A stretch of 64,000 nucleotides of DNA from CAWJMF01 sp963843945 (GCA_963843945.1 CAWJMF010000002.1:558001-622000), one strand, 5' to 3'; shown: positions 15,611 to 24,686, counted from the first letter of the stretch. Program-made: numbers and translations. Notes: generated by a model from the letters alone, not told the origin.

Positions 15611-16054
15611 TCAAATCTTTTTGACCATCGGCTGGTGCAGAATCCCGGCGTCCCACAGCGCCGCTCCGTCGTCCGCGAAGCCGGCCAGCCGGTAAAAGCC
15701 GGCCGCCTGGACTTGCGCGTGGAGCTTCGCCAGCCCGAATCCGCGCCGCCGCGCCTCCCCGAGCAGCGCCTCGAGCAGCGCCTTGCCGACCCCGCTGCGG
15801 CGGAGGCTCGGCATGACCGCCATCCGGCCGATCTGGACGACGCCGGGCTCGGCGACGTAGAAGCGCCCCGTGCCCGCCGCCTCGGCTCCCAGCAGCGCCA
15901 GGGCGTGGACCGCGGCCGGATCGGTGCGGTCGTGCTCGTCGATCTCGAGGGCGAGCGGGACGTTCTGCTCCTCGACGAAGACCCGCTGCCGGATCGCGAC
16001 CGCCCGCTCGAGCCGATCCGCGTCGCCGATGTCGAAGAGCTCAACCGTGACCAT
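15611..16054 (-). CDS. GNAT family N-acetyltransferase (ElaA/YjcF-like)
   Basis: A 147-residue Gcn5-type acetyltransferase. The N-terminal IRQRVFVEEQNVP is typical of the YjcF/ElaA subgroup, and the acetyl-CoA-binding loop is RMAVMPSLRRSGVGKALL. The C-terminal QAAGFYRLAGF region is conserved. The acceptor substrate is unknown. ATG at 16054 has a good AAAGGA site at suitable spacing. The start overlaps, head to head, the first codons of the glycosyltransferase on the other strand, so the two must share a very compact control region. Confidence 0.85.
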   Translation of the reverse strand: MVTVELFDIGDADRLERAVAIRQRVFVEEQNVPLALEIDEHDRTDPAAVHALALLGAEAAGTGRFYVAEPGVVQIGRMAVMPSLRRSGVGKALLEALLGEARRRGFGLAKLHAQVQAAGFYRLAGFADDGAALWDAGILHQPMVKKI

Positions 16055-16961
16055 CGCTTGCGTCCTTTGCGTTGGAGCGGCGCCCGAACGCTATCTGGCG
16101 GCCGCGCTCGAGGCGATCGCGCCGGTCGTCGACGTCCTGGCCGTCAACGACAACTCGGGCGAAGCGGTCAGCGCCAACCGCGCCACGCTCGAGGCCAGCG
16201 CGTTCGCGGAGCGGGGGGCGCTCCACCTCAGCCGCAACCCCTTCGTCGACTTTGCGGACATGCGCAACCGGGCTTTCGCGGTGTTGCAGGCGCTGCCGGC
16301 TCCGCCCGACTGGGTGCTGTTCTTGGACGCGGATGAAGTCCACGGTCCGGAGTTGCCCTACATCGCGCGCGAAATCTTGCCGCGGCTCGGGGCCGGCGTC
16401 GACCGGCTCGACGGCTACACCTACCATTTCTTCGGGACGTTCGGCTGGCTCACCGACGTCGCGCGCCGCATGATGTTTTTCCGGTACGCCCCGGGACTGC
16501 ATTGGGTGAACGCCGTCCACGAACGGCTGGTGGGCCTCTCCGGGAAGACCGTCGTCATTCCGTACGTCTACTACCACTACGGAAACGTCTTGCCGCCGCG
16601 CATGCTCGCCGAGAAGCACCTCCGCTATTTCGCGCTCGGCAACAAGGTGCCGCGACCGCCCGACGCCGCCGCTGCCGGCGCCGAGATCTACCTCGCGAAA
16701 GCCGCGGAGCTGCGGCCTTTTCGGGGAACCCACCCGCCGGTTGCGCGCGCGACGGTCGCCGCGCTCGAACGCGACAACGCTCCCGAGTTCGCGGCGCTCG
16801 ACGCCGCGCTGCGGGCGCGCCGCTCGGGCCGCGCCGCGTTTGCCGCGGCCTTGCGCGCCGCCAACGAAGGCCTTCGCGTACGGCTGCGCTACCTCGAGCG
16901 TCCCGGGTTCTTCGCCCCGCACTCCCAGCGGGGACCGCTCGGCGATGGCTCGAAAACGTAG
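16047..16961 (+). CDS. Glycosyltransferase family 2-like protein
   Basis: A 304-residue GT-A-fold glycosyltransferase. It starts VTIACVLCVGAAPERYLAAAL, has the sugar-nucleotide region VDVLAVNDNS and the DxD motif within WVLFLDADEVHGPEL. A conserved FRYAPGLHWVNAVHE segment follows. No transmembrane helix is seen. Donor and acceptor are unknown. GTG at 16047 is chosen because the fold begins there; ATG at 16029 is possible but lies inside the divergent acetyltransferase gene. The small secreted-protein gene follows six bases later. Confidence 0.8.
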   Translation: MTIACVLCVGAAPERYLAAALEAIAPVVDVLAVNDNSGEAVSANRATLEASAFAERGALHLSRNPFVDFADMRNRAFAVLQALPAPPDWVLFLDADEVHGPELPYIAREILPRLGAGVDRLDGYTYHFFGTFGWLTDVARRMMFFRYAPGLHWVNAVHERLVGLSGKTVVIPYVYYHYGNVLPPRMLAEKHLRYFALGNKVPRPPDAAAAGAEIYLAKAAELRPFRGTHPPVARATVAALERDNAPEFAALDAALRARRSGRAAFAAALRAANEGLRVRLRYLERPGFFAPHSQRGPLGDGSKT

Positions 16962-16967
16962 GGCGAC

Positions 16968-17315
16968 ATGAGCGTCCGACCGCGCTTAGCCCTAGCGCTT
17001 TTCCTCGCGCTCGCTTCTTCGTCCGCGGCGCTTGCCGGTCCGGCCCCCCAGACGCGCCACGGAGGCGCAGCGGCCGCTCCCTCCGGCGGGGCCCAGGCGC
17101 CGATTCCCGGCGCGGTGCTGCAGATTCCGCTCGGCCACGGCCCGCTGCGGGTCAGCCAGCCGATGCAGCCGCTGCCGGCGCTGCACCCCATGAGTTCGCC
17201 CCAGCACAAATCCGAATCGCAACCGAGCACGGTACCGGGCTACAACCCGCTCAAACGCCGGCACATGGCGATGCCCGTGCTGCCGGGCGAAGACGGCTCA
17301 GAACTCGCCTTCTAG
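16968..17315 (+). CDS. Small secreted Pro-rich protein of unknown function
   Basis: A 115-residue protein with a clear signal peptide (LALALFLALASSSAALA, cleavage near residue 23). The mature part is low-complexity: Pro, Gly, Gln and Met-rich, ending VLPGEDGSELAF. I recognise no domain. ATG at 16968 has an AGGG site and is six bases from the glycosyltransferase stop, so the two are probably co-transcribed. The NUDIX frame downstream overlaps the end of this gene in another frame without a start codon of its own. Confidence 0.6.
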   Translation: MSVRPRLALALFLALASSSAALAGPAPQTRHGGAAAAPSGGAQAPIPGAVLQIPLGHGPLRVSQPMQPLPALHPMSSPQHKSESQPSTVPGYNPLKRRHMAMPVLPGEDGSELAF

Positions 17316-17376
17316 TCCGCGCGAGCCGCAGCGCGTTCACCTCGTCACGGGGCTCCTCGAACGCGCGGGGCGCGTT

Positions 17377-17790
17377 TTGCTCGTCGCGTCGCGTTATCCC
17401 AACCATCGGGAGCCGCTCTGGAATCTACCCGGCGGCCGGCAGCGTCAGGGCGAACTTCTCGAGTCCGCGCTGACGCGCGAGTTTGCCGAAGAGACCGGGC
17501 TTCGCGCGACCGCCGGCGAGCTGCTGTACGTGAGCGAGTCCTACGACCGCACCACCGGCGACCACTTCCTCAACGCGACCTTTCGCGTCAGCGCGCGGGG
17601 CGAGGCGCGAGCCGCTAGCCACGACGCGCACGTCGTGGATCTGGCCTGGGTTCCGCGCGCCGAACTGCCCGCGCTCTTGAGTGTCGCCGTCGTGCGCGAG
17701 CCGCTGCTCGCGAGCCTCAACGGCGACTCGCGGCGTTACTTCGGCTTTGCCGACGCCGGCATCACGATCGAGTTCGCCGATCCCTCCTGA
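17377..17790 (+). CDS. NUDIX hydrolase (start unresolved)
   Basis: A NUDIX-fold hydrolase with a complete Nudix box, GGRQRQGELLESALTREF followed by AEETGL (consensus GX5EX7REUXEE). These enzymes cleave nucleoside diphosphates linked to other groups; the substrate is unknown. The first usable start is TTG at 17377, yet the preceding in-frame residues VHLVTGLLERAGRVLLV look like the first strand of the fold. The frame is open back to a TGA at 17191 with no ATG, GTG, TTG or CTG. A sequencing indel or a frameshift from the preceding gene would explain this. The 3' end overlaps the acetyltransferase on the other strand by 55 bases. Confidence 0.75.
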   Translation: MLVASRYPNHREPLWNLPGGRQRQGELLESALTREFAEETGLRATAGELLYVSESYDRTTGDHFLNATFRVSARGEARAASHDAHVVDLAWVPRAELPALLSVAVVREPLLASLNGDSRRYFGFADAGITIEFADPS

Positions 17791-18338
17791 GCGCCGCGCA
17801 GCGTCGACCAGCGTTCGCGCTTCATCTCGAAAACGAGGATGTCGACCGGACGGCCGCGCACGATCGCGCCGTTGCGCTGGACGCGCGCCTCGCTGAAGCC
17901 GAGGCCCAGCAACAAGCGGCGCGACGGGGCGTTCGCCGGTACGCAACACGCGTCGATCTGGGTCAGGTCGGTTCGCTCGAAGGCCGCGCCGACGACGGCG
18001 GCGCTCGCCTCGCGTGCGTAGCCCAGACGGCGCTGCGGCGCGAGAATGCTGTAGCCGAGCTCGGCGATGCCGCGCGGATGGTCCCCGACGCGCAGCGATA
18101 TCCAGCCCGAAGCCAGGCCCGAATCGCGCGCGACGACGAGCCACTCGAAGCGGCCGATCGCGCGCCCGTCGAAATTCTTGGGACGCGCGGCAACGCGCTT
18201 CTCGAACTCTTGCCGGGTGAAACGCGGCACGTCCTGAAACTCGCGCAGGTTCGCGCCTTGCATGATACGCCACAGGATCACGGCGTTCGCCGGCGTGACG
18301 GCTTCGAGCGAGAGCCGCTCGGTTCGAATCGTGGTCAT
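17736..18338 (-). CDS. GNAT family N-acetyltransferase (RimJ/RimL-like)
   Basis: A 200-residue acetyltransferase of the RimJ/RimL type, opening TTIRTERLSLEAVTP. The acetyl-CoA motif is APQRRLGYAREASAAVVG, followed by CCVPANAPSRRLLLGLGF. Such enzymes acetylate N-termini of ribosomal proteins or small molecules; which one is not evident. Its ATG overlaps the TGA of the large membrane protein (ATGA), so the two are translationally coupled. The C-terminal 18 or so residues lie antisense to the NUDIX gene. Confidence 0.82.
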   Translation of the reverse strand: MTTIRTERLSLEAVTPANAVILWRIMQGANLREFQDVPRFTRQEFEKRVAARPKNFDGRAIGRFEWLVVARDSGLASGWISLRVGDHPRGIAELGYSILAPQRRLGYAREASAAVVGAAFERTDLTQIDACCVPANAPSRRLLLGLGFSEARVQRNGAIVRGRPVDILVFEMKRERWSTLRGAQEGSANSIVMPASAKPK

Positions 18339-20065
18339 TTGCTCAAGGACGTGTCGCGGAAATCGGCGACTTTCGGAATCTCTCCGTTCTCGCTGGATCC
18401 GCTGCGAAAGAAGACGCGATCGCCGGGACGCGCCAGTAAGACGGCGGGGTCGGCGTTTCCGTCGACCGAGAAGATGCGGCGGCTGCCTTGCAAGGTAAAG
18501 TACATCACTCCGTTCGTTCCCGTACCCACGCGCTCGATTTGCCCGAAGAGTGCGGCCGCGCCAACCGAGGTGACCACGCCGCCGCCCGGCGCAGCGACGC
18601 CCAAAAACGCGGCGTACTGTGCGAAGGCGTCGTCCTGCGGCGAGGGGTTGGAACTCGAGCCCACGACGACGTGTCCGTTTTTTGCCTGCACGAGCGAGAG
18701 CGTCTGGTACTTGCCGGAGTCGGCGACCAGCGGCACGACCCACGTATTCTGCCCGAAGGCGTTGTAGAGCAACGGCTGCGTCGGAATCAGCTTCCCTTGG
18801 CGCACGATCGGGTTCGAGGCGACCGCGTATTCGGCGCCGCGCGAATTGAACTCGCCGCCGGACGAAGTGTAGTACGTGATTTCGCCGGTCACCGTGTCCA
18901 TGTAGGTGAAGCCGGTCATCGATTGATCCGCGGCCGGCGACGTGTGATCGACGAACCAGACGAAACGCGGCCCGGCGAGCATGCCGAACACCTCGCCGCG
19001 GGCCGGGACGTGGACGTCGCGTTTGGTCACGAGATAGTTCCAGAGCCCGTGCACGTACCTGCCGAACCATTCGTTATAGGCCAGCGCGAGTTGGTCGGGA
19101 TAGACCCGGCTGATCCACTTGGGAAGCGTGGCGAAGTCGCGCCGGTCGAAATACTGCATGCGTCCGGTCGCCGGATCGACGACCACGACCCCCGTCACCT
19201 TCTGACCGCTCCAGCCGATCGTCGGACGGCCGAGGGTGCAGAGGTACTGCGGCGCGCCGTCCGCGTCGAGCTGTAGCGTCATTTCGAGAATCTGCTTGGT
19301 CCCGTACGTCATGTAGACGTGCCGGTAGAGGTTGTCGTTGAGCAGCGCCGACGGAATGTAGCGCATCGGGGCGCGCTGACGAAGCTCGGTCGGCTGATCG
19401 GGATTCTCGGCGCTCACGACGATTACGCCCGGGCTCGTGCGCCGGGCCAGCCACTGCACGAGTCCCTGAAACTCGAGCGGCGCGACCCACACCAGGCGTC
19501 CGTTCTCGACCTGTACGTTGAACTCGCCGACGCGATAGTACGAGCCGAGTTGACCGATGACTTTATCGCCGGCGAAGATGGCCGACTCTTCCGGCACGAC
19601 GCGGATGTGCTTGAGATCGGCGCTGGGCGGCAGCGTGTTCGAAACCTTGACGTCGGCGACGTCGCGCAACCCGCTCGCATCGACCAGCGGCGCCAGCGCC
19701 AACGCGCCGGCAAACGCGCCGAGCAGCGCCAATCCGATCAGGTAGGGCCAGTGCGGCGTGCGCCGGATCGACACGACGCGGCGCGCCGCGACGGCGTTGC
19801 GCGCGGCGATCAGGACGCTGTAGGCGGCGTTCGGGATGAAGGGAATGAGCAGCAGCGTCAACGCCTGCGGAAAAACCAGCGGCGGCATTTTGACGTACGC
19901 GTAGATCAGCAGCAGCGGGAACCCCACCAGCAACCGGAAGGATTGGCCGCGCCACCAGTTCCGGCCGAAATCGAGATTGATCAGACCGAGCGACATGAAC
20001 AGCGCCGCGAGCAGAATTACCACGGGCTTGCCGCCGCCGCCGCGCCGCGTGATCGAGAGCCGCAA
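18335..20065 (-). CDS. Large membrane protein with extracytoplasmic domain, unknown function
   Basis: A 576-residue protein I cannot assign. Hydrophobic helices are at about 14-32, 43-60, 64-85 and 105-125, followed by roughly 440 residues of soluble, beta-rich sequence presumably outside the membrane. Segments such as SGGEFNSRGAEYAVASNPIV and TGTNGVMYFTLQGSRRIFSV look like a repeating beta domain. The only far-upstream start is TTG at 20065, sharing one base with the divergent DUF3465 gene; GTG at 20023 is an alternative that removes 14 residues. The stop is embedded in the start of the acetyltransferase. Confidence 0.7.
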   Translation of the reverse strand: MRLSITRRGGGGKPVVILLAALFMSLGLINLDFGRNWWRGQSFRLLVGFPLLLIYAYVKMPPLVFPQALTLLLIPFIPNAAYSVLIAARNAVAARRVVSIRRTPHWPYLIGLALLGAFAGALALAPLVDASGLRDVADVKVSNTLPPSADLKHIRVVPEESAIFAGDKVIGQLGSYYRVGEFNVQVENGRLVWVAPLEFQGLVQWLARRTSPGVIVVSAENPDQPTELRQRAPMRYIPSALLNDNLYRHVYMTYGTKQILEMTLQLDADGAPQYLCTLGRPTIGWSGQKVTGVVVVDPATGRMQYFDRRDFATLPKWISRVYPDQLALAYNEWFGRYVHGLWNYLVTKRDVHVPARGEVFGMLAGPRFVWFVDHTSPAADQSMTGFTYMDTVTGEITYYTSSGGEFNSRGAEYAVASNPIVRQGKLIPTQPLLYNAFGQNTWVVPLVADSGKYQTLSLVQAKNGHVVVGSSSNPSPQDDAFAQYAAFLGVAAPGGGVVTSVGAAALFGQIERVGTGTNGVMYFTLQGSRRIFSVDGNADPAVLLARPGDRVFFRSGSSENGEIPKVADFRDTSLSK

Positions 20066-20400
20066 TGAACTCGCTCGCCGCGGGCCTGGCCTTGCCCAAT
20101 CCGTCCGAGGTCCGCTTCGGCGCGACCGTCGATTCGGCGCCGCGCTTCTTCTTCGGCAGCACGACGCAGGCGTGGCACGAAGCTTTCGAAGTCACGAGCA
20201 GCGACGGACACCGCGTCGAGATCGTCGACAACGTCGCGATCGCGCCGCGCGTGCCGGTCGCACCGGGCGACCGCATCGTCGTGCAAGGCGAACTCGTCCC
20301 GCACGCCGCGCGCGGCGCGCTCGTTCACTGGACGCATCGCGATCCGGCGCACCGGCACGAGGACGGTTTCATCGAGCTGCACGGACGTCGCTACGCTTGA
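20065..20400 (+). CDS. DUF3465 family protein
   Basis: A 111-residue protein matching the DUF3465 family as I recall it: WHEAFEVTSSDGHRVEIVDN, IAPRVPVAPGDRIVVQGE and the signature ALVHWTHRDPAHRHEDGFIE. Family function is unknown; the conserved HWTH.DP...H pattern suggests a metal or nucleic-acid site, which is conjecture. It is an OB-like small beta protein. ATG at 20065 follows GAGAG. The 3' end overlaps the polysaccharide deacetylase tail on the other strand by 32 bases. Confidence 0.8.
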   Translation: MNSLAAGLALPNPSEVRFGATVDSAPRFFFGSTTQAWHEAFEVTSSDGHRVEIVDNVAIAPRVPVAPGDRIVVQGELVPHAARGALVHWTHRDPAHRHEDGFIELHGRRYA

Positions 20401-21164
20401 GCGCGAGCACCTTTTCGCGCCCGGCGTCGGCGATGAGCTGCGGGATCGTGACGAAGCGAAACCCGCGCGCGCGCAGCCGCTCGACGATCAAGCGCGTGGC
20501 CGCAACGTCTTGCGAGCGGTCGCACACGGCCGCCGGTACTCGCGCCGCGGCACGGCAGACGATGCCCCGGTTGCCGTCGTGCAGCACGATGATGCTCCCG
20601 TCGCCGACGTTGTCGAGCACGCGTTTGGCGATCGTGCTGCTGCCCGGCTGCTCCCAATCCTCGGGCAGCGGCACCGACCACATGACGACCGTATAGCCCG
20701 AGTTGACGGGCTTCGCTCAGCACGGCGAAGTCGCGCGCGCCGAAAGGCGGCCGCAGCAGGCGCGTGCGGCGGCCGGTGGCGGCGAAGATTGCGTCGTCCG
20801 TGCGGTCGAGTTCCGAACGGATCGTCGCCGGCATCTCGACGAGCAGATGGCGGTGATCCCACGTGTGGTTGCCGATCGCGTGACCTTCGCGCACGATCCG
20901 GCGCACGGTCGCCGGGTCGGCGGCGACGGCGCGGCCGACGACGAAAAACGTCGCCTTCACTTTTTCGGCCCGCAAGACGTCGAGGATGCGGTCCGTGTAC
21001 GGCGGGTTCGGCCCGTCGTCGAAGGTCAGCGCGACCTCGCGCCGGTCGCCCGGGCCGTTGACCAAGGTGTGCCCGAAGAGCTGATTAGCCGGCGCCTCGA
21101 CGGCTTGATAGCCGAGATACGAGGCCACCGCCAAGAGCGCGACGAGCAGCGCGCAACGTTTCAC
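20369..21164 (-). CDS. Polysaccharide deacetylase (NodB domain), frameshifted
   Basis: A membrane-anchored carbohydrate esterase 4 enzyme that removes acetyl groups from peptidoglycan or another polysaccharide. An N-terminal signal-anchor (residues 4-20) precedes the NodB motifs TFDDGP, HTWDHRH and RPPFGARD. After ARQLG the frame breaks near 20695: the continuation YTVVMWSVPLPEDW then SIIVLHDG lies one frame over. A GGGC run in place of GGC explains it, so one inserted base (real or sequencing) splits the gene. GTG at 21164 overlaps the previous stop (GTGA). Whether the protein is functional depends on confirming that base. Confidence 0.8.
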
Positions 21165-21814
21165 GTGCCCCTCCGCAGCTTGTCTTGCGCCGCCGCGATC
21201 TTGGCGCGGAACGCCTCGCTGCCGTAGGCCTCGAAAGCGTTGACGATCTGCTGGTAGCGCGGCTCCACGATCACGGTGCTCGACATCCGCAACAGGTCCG
21301 GCACGGGTTTGTCCCGGTCGAGGTGGATCGTGTACTGGTGCCCGCCGGTCGTCGCCCAGTAGTGCGGATCGGTGAAAGTAAAGCCGTGCGAGCCGTGCTG
21401 CCCGTTGGTCAGCTGATAGACGGCGACCGCGTAGCTCGTTGCCGTGTCGCCGCGCGGCGGCTTCGAGCGCAATTCCCAGACGCCGTCCTGCACGAGCTTG
21501 TCGAACAGGAACGGCACGTCGGTCGCCTCGCGCGGCAGCGCCTCGACGCGAATCGAGTCCCCCTTGCGATTCACCGCGCGGTATTCGCTGGTGGAAAGCC
21601 CGCTCTGGTCGTCAAGGCGATATTCCTCGACGACGATCGGGCCGCTCTGCCGGTGAATCGTCAGCTGCATGCGGATCTCTGAGGGCGACGTCAGGACGCG
21701 CTGGGTCTGGGCGTAGCGGCCCGCCTCGCGCGAAGTGGTGAAGAACCAAACCGTCAGAACCACGGCGAGGAAGCCTGCCAGAAAGACCAAGAGCGGGACC
21801 GGATTGCGGCGCAC
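21161..21814 (-). CDS. Membrane-anchored protein of unknown function
   Basis: A 217-residue protein with one N-terminal transmembrane helix (about residues 7-26) and a soluble beta-rich remainder. It contains YWATTGGHQYTIHLDRDKP and a C-terminal charged helix. I recognise no family. GTG at 21814 lies 17 bases after the RNase HI stop, and its TGA overlaps the deacetylase start, so it belongs to the MaoC-RNase HI-this-deacetylase run. A cell-envelope role is suggested only by that neighbour. Confidence 0.65.
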   Translation of the reverse strand: MRRNPVPLLVFLAGFLAVVLTVWFFTTSREAGRYAQTQRVLTSPSEIRMQLTIHRQSGPIVVEEYRLDDQSGLSTSEYRAVNRKGDSIRVEALPREATDVPFLFDKLVQDGVWELRSKPPRGDTATSYAVAVYQLTNGQHGSHGFTFTDPHYWATTGGHQYTIHLDRDKPVPDLLRMSSTVIVEPRYQQIVNAFEAYGSEAFRAKIAAAQDKLRRGT

Positions 21815-21831
21815 GACCCGAGACCGTTCCC

Positions 21832-22242
21832 TCAGCGGCCCGCTGCGGCCTCGTCGAGCAGCCGGTTGACGAGAGCGTCCGCGGCGGCATTCTCCTTGCG
21901 CCGAACGTGGCCGATGTCGACCGAGCGAAAGCGGCGCAAAAGGCCCTGCGCTTTGCGGTGCAACGGAATGAGGTCCGCGTGTTTGACCCGGTACACGCCG
22001 GTGAGCTGGCGGACGACGAGCTCGCTGTCGAGCCGGACGACCAAATCCTCAATCCCCAACTCGAGCGCCGCGTCGAGGCCTGCCAGCAGGCCCCGCCACT
22101 CGGCGACGTTATTGGTCGCGATGCCGAGGTACTCGCCCGCTTCGGCCAGGATTTCGCCGCTCTCATCGAAGAGCACGGCTCCGCCCGCGGCCGGCCCGGG
22201 ATTTCCGCGCGAGCCGCCGTCGGCGAAAAGCGTCGCCTTCAA
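21832..22242 (-). CDS. Ribonuclease HI family protein
   Basis: A 136-residue RNase H-fold enzyme that degrades RNA in RNA-DNA hybrids. The catalytic acidic residues are recognisable: Asp in FADGGSRGNPGP, Glu in NNVAEWRGLLAGL, Asp in VRLDSELV and Asp in KENAAADALVN. It lacks the basic protrusion of E. coli RnhA and has no N-terminal hybrid-binding domain. The longer open frame upstream is shadow; TTG at 22242 is taken because it forms a TTGA overlap with the MaoC stop. Confidence 0.88.
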   Translation of the reverse strand: MKATLFADGGSRGNPGPAAGGAVLFDESGEILAEAGEYLGIATNNVAEWRGLLAGLDAALELGIEDLVVRLDSELVVRQLTGVYRVKHADLIPLHRKAQGLLRRFRSVDIGHVRRKENAAADALVNRLLDEAAAGR

Positions 22243-22664
22243 ACCGGGTCTTTCTGCTCCAGGGCTTCGCCCTCGACAACCAGCGCGCCGTGCTGGTTCG
22301 TGCACGTCGTGCGGCAGCGCAATCGGCGCTTCGCGGGGTCGATCTCGACGACTTCGCTGCACGCCGTGATCGTGTCGCCGGGATAGACCGGCTGGAGAAA
22401 ACGCAGCGTCTGCGCGACCGAGATGCCGCCGGGGCGTTGCAGCAGCAAACCGTTCGTGGTCGAGATCAGGCTCGCGGTCAACATGCCGTGCGCGATGCGC
22501 CGTCCGAAGCGCGTCGTCTTGGCGTACTCTTCATCGACGTGAACCGGATAGTTGTCCCCGCTCACGGCCGCAAAGAGCACGATGTCGGCCTCTCCGATCG
22601 TCTTGCTGAACGTCGCCCGGTCACCGACCGCGAATGCTTCGAAAGGTTTCGGTTCGTAAGACAC
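22239..22664 (-). CDS. MaoC-like (R)-specific enoyl-CoA hydratase
   Basis: A 141-residue hot-dog-fold protein. The hydratase-2 motif is present in AAVSGDNYPVHVDEEYAKTT followed by RIAHGML, with the catalytic Asp and His. This PhaJ/FabZ-like group hydrates trans-2-enoyl-CoA to (R)-3-hydroxyacyl-CoA. The physiological substrate is not evident; no polyhydroxyalkanoate or fatty-acid genes are adjacent. GTG at 22664 has no obvious ribosome site. Its stop overlaps the RNase HI start. Confidence 0.85.
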   Translation of the reverse strand: MSYEPKPFEAFAVGDRATFSKTIGEADIVLFAAVSGDNYPVHVDEEYAKTTRFGRRIAHGMLTASLISTTNGLLLQRPGGISVAQTLRFLQPVYPGDTITACSEVVEIDPAKRRLRCRTTCTNQHGALVVEGEALEQKDPV

Positions 22665-22697
22665 GCGGCCAAGCTTCGCACGCCGGGCTCCGCCCGC

Positions 22698-24686
22698 CTA
22701 TGCCGCTCCGGCGAGCACGCTCCAAGCGCGCAGCGCCTCGGCGACGCTCCAGGCCTGCGCGATGCAGCCGCCCGGCGCGTGCGGCGCGTCGCCTGCGGCG
22801 ACTTCGCACAGCGTCCCGAGCCCGTAGCCGTCGAGCTGCCGCCCGAGCGCGGCGACGAAGCTAGCCGCGAGCGCGCGGTCGCCGTACGCGCGGGCGTGCG
22901 CAAGCGCGAAGGGTCCGATGAGCCAAGGCCAGACCGTCCCTTGATGGTAGGCCTCGTCGCGCTGCCGGACGTCGCCGGCGTACGAACCGCGGTAACCCGG
23001 CTCCGCCGGCCCGAGCGTGCGCAAACCGTACGTCGTGACCAGCTCGCGCGCGCAGGCAGCGACGACCGCGCGCTGCCGCTCGCGCGGCAAGGCGCACTCC
23101 GGCAGTGAGATCGCGAACAATTGGTTCGGGCGCAGGGCCGCGTCGGCGCCGCCCGGGCCGTCGAGCACGTCGAACAAGAAACCGCGTTCGCCGTTCCAAA
23201 AGCGCTCGAAGCCGGTCCGCGTTCGCCGCAGCTTCGCGGCGTAGCGCGCGGCGTCGTCGCGCGCGTCGAGCGTCGCCGCGAAACCCGCCAGCGCGGCCAG
23301 CGCGTTCAACCACAGCGCCGCAATCTCGACCGGCTTTCCGCGGCGCGGCGTGATGACGCGGTCGCCGACTTTGGCGTCCATCCAGGTCAACTGCACGCCC
23401 TCTTCGCCGGCAGCGATCAAACCGTCGGCGGGATCCTCCCGAATGCCGTAGCGCGTTCCCTCGGCGTAGGCACGTTCGATCGAGCGCAGCACCGGATAGA
23501 GCTCGCCGAGGAACGCACGGTCGTCGCTTACGGCGAGGTACGCACGGACCGCTTCCACGAACCACAGCGGCGCGTCGACGGTGTTGTACTCCGGCCGCTC
23601 GCCCATTCCGGGAACGGTGTTGGGCAGCATGCCGCCGTCGACGAGCTGCGCGAACTCGCGCAGGATCTCGCGCGCGACGCCGGGCCGGCCGGTCGCCAGC
23701 GTCAAGCCGGGCAACGCGATCATCGTGTCGCGGCTCCAGTCACCGAACCAGTGATAGCCGGCAATGACCGTCGGGCCGGGCGGCACCGCGCGGCGTACGA
23801 CAAACTGTCCCGCGGCCAACACCAGTTGCTCGAGCCAGGCCGGAGCTGCGCGCGCGACGTCCGCCTGCGCGAGGCGCCACGTACGCAGACCCTCGCCTGC
23901 GCGCGCTCGCGCCCGTTCGAGCGCGTCGCCGGGCGGCGACGCAGCGGCGACGACGGCGAGCCGCAGCGCGACGCTTTCGCCCTGCGCGAGGGCGAAGCGC
24001 AAGGTCGCGACGTGCAGGTTGTCGTCGAGATCGTCCAACCCGCGCTCGCGTTCGCGCGCGAGCTCGTAGTCGCGGTACCACTCGTGCGCGACCGCGACGC
24101 TGCCGCGTTCGGACGTCACCTCGAACGGCACCGCACCCGCGAAGGCCGTCACGCGCACGCCGCCGCTGCACGGCTCGACGTGCATGCGCCAATCGCCGGC
24201 ACGCGTCGTGGCATGAAAATCGCGGTAGTTGACGAGCGCCTTGATTTCGAACGCGAGCGCTTCCGGCGCGCGGACCGCATGGTAGGCGACGTAGGTCGCG
24301 TTTGCGCCCCATTCCATCCAGATCCGCTTCTCGAGCAAGGCTCCGCCGAGCGCGAAACTCCAGACCGGTATGCCGGCTTCGAGCCGGAAGCGCTCGATGA
24401 ACCGGTCGCCGCGCGGTTCGAGCGTTCCATCGCGCCAGCGGTTGGCGAAGAGCGGAAAAAGCGCGCCTTGGGCGAGCACGGTTTCGTCCAGACGCGTGGC
24501 GAGTAACGTCCGTCCCAGCGGCGGTTGCAGAGCCGCTACGAGCAAGCCGTGGTAACGGCGCGTCAAGAGACCCGGCAGCGTTCCCGAAGCGAAACCGCCA
24601 AGGCCGTTGGTCACCACCCACTCGCGCCGCTCCGCGCCGGCTTCGTCCCCGCAGACGGCGCGCCCGAGGTCAAGTGCCCCGTTCAC
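22698..24686 (-). CDS. Glycogen debranching enzyme (amylo-alpha-1,6-glucosidase family)
   Basis: A 662-residue GH133-type debranching enzyme. The N-terminal glycogen-debranching domain opens REWVVTNGLGGFASGT followed by LTRRYHGLLVAAL. The (alpha/alpha)6 catalytic domain carries GYHWFGDWSRDTMIALPG, MLPNTVPG and EYNTVDAPLWFVEAVRAY. It hydrolyses alpha-1,6 branch points during glycogen breakdown. GTG at 24686 lies one base after the manA stop, so the two form a storage-carbohydrate operon with the heme-binding-type gene upstream. Confidence 0.92.
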   Translation of the reverse strand: MNGALDLGRAVCGDEAGAERREWVVTNGLGGFASGTLPGLLTRRYHGLLVAALQPPLGRTLLATRLDETVLAQGALFPLFANRWRDGTLEPRGDRFIERFRLEAGIPVWSFALGGALLEKRIWMEWGANATYVAYHAVRAPEALAFEIKALVNYRDFHATTRAGDWRMHVEPCSGGVRVTAFAGAVPFEVTSERGSVAVAHEWYRDYELARERERGLDDLDDNLHVATLRFALAQGESVALRLAVVAAASPPGDALERARARAGEGLRTWRLAQADVARAAPAWLEQLVLAAGQFVVRRAVPPGPTVIAGYHWFGDWSRDTMIALPGLTLATGRPGVAREILREFAQLVDGGMLPNTVPGMGERPEYNTVDAPLWFVEAVRAYLAVSDDRAFLGELYPVLRSIERAYAEGTRYGIREDPADGLIAAGEEGVQLTWMDAKVGDRVITPRRGKPVEIAALWLNALAALAGFAATLDARDDAARYAAKLRRTRTGFERFWNGERGFLFDVLDGPGGADAALRPNQLFAISLPECALPRERQRAVVAACARELVTTYGLRTLGPAEPGYRGSYAGDVRQRDEAYHQGTVWPWLIGPFALAHARAYGDRALAASFVAALGRQLDGYGLGTLCEVAAGDAPHAPGGCIAQAWSVAEALRAWSVLAGAA

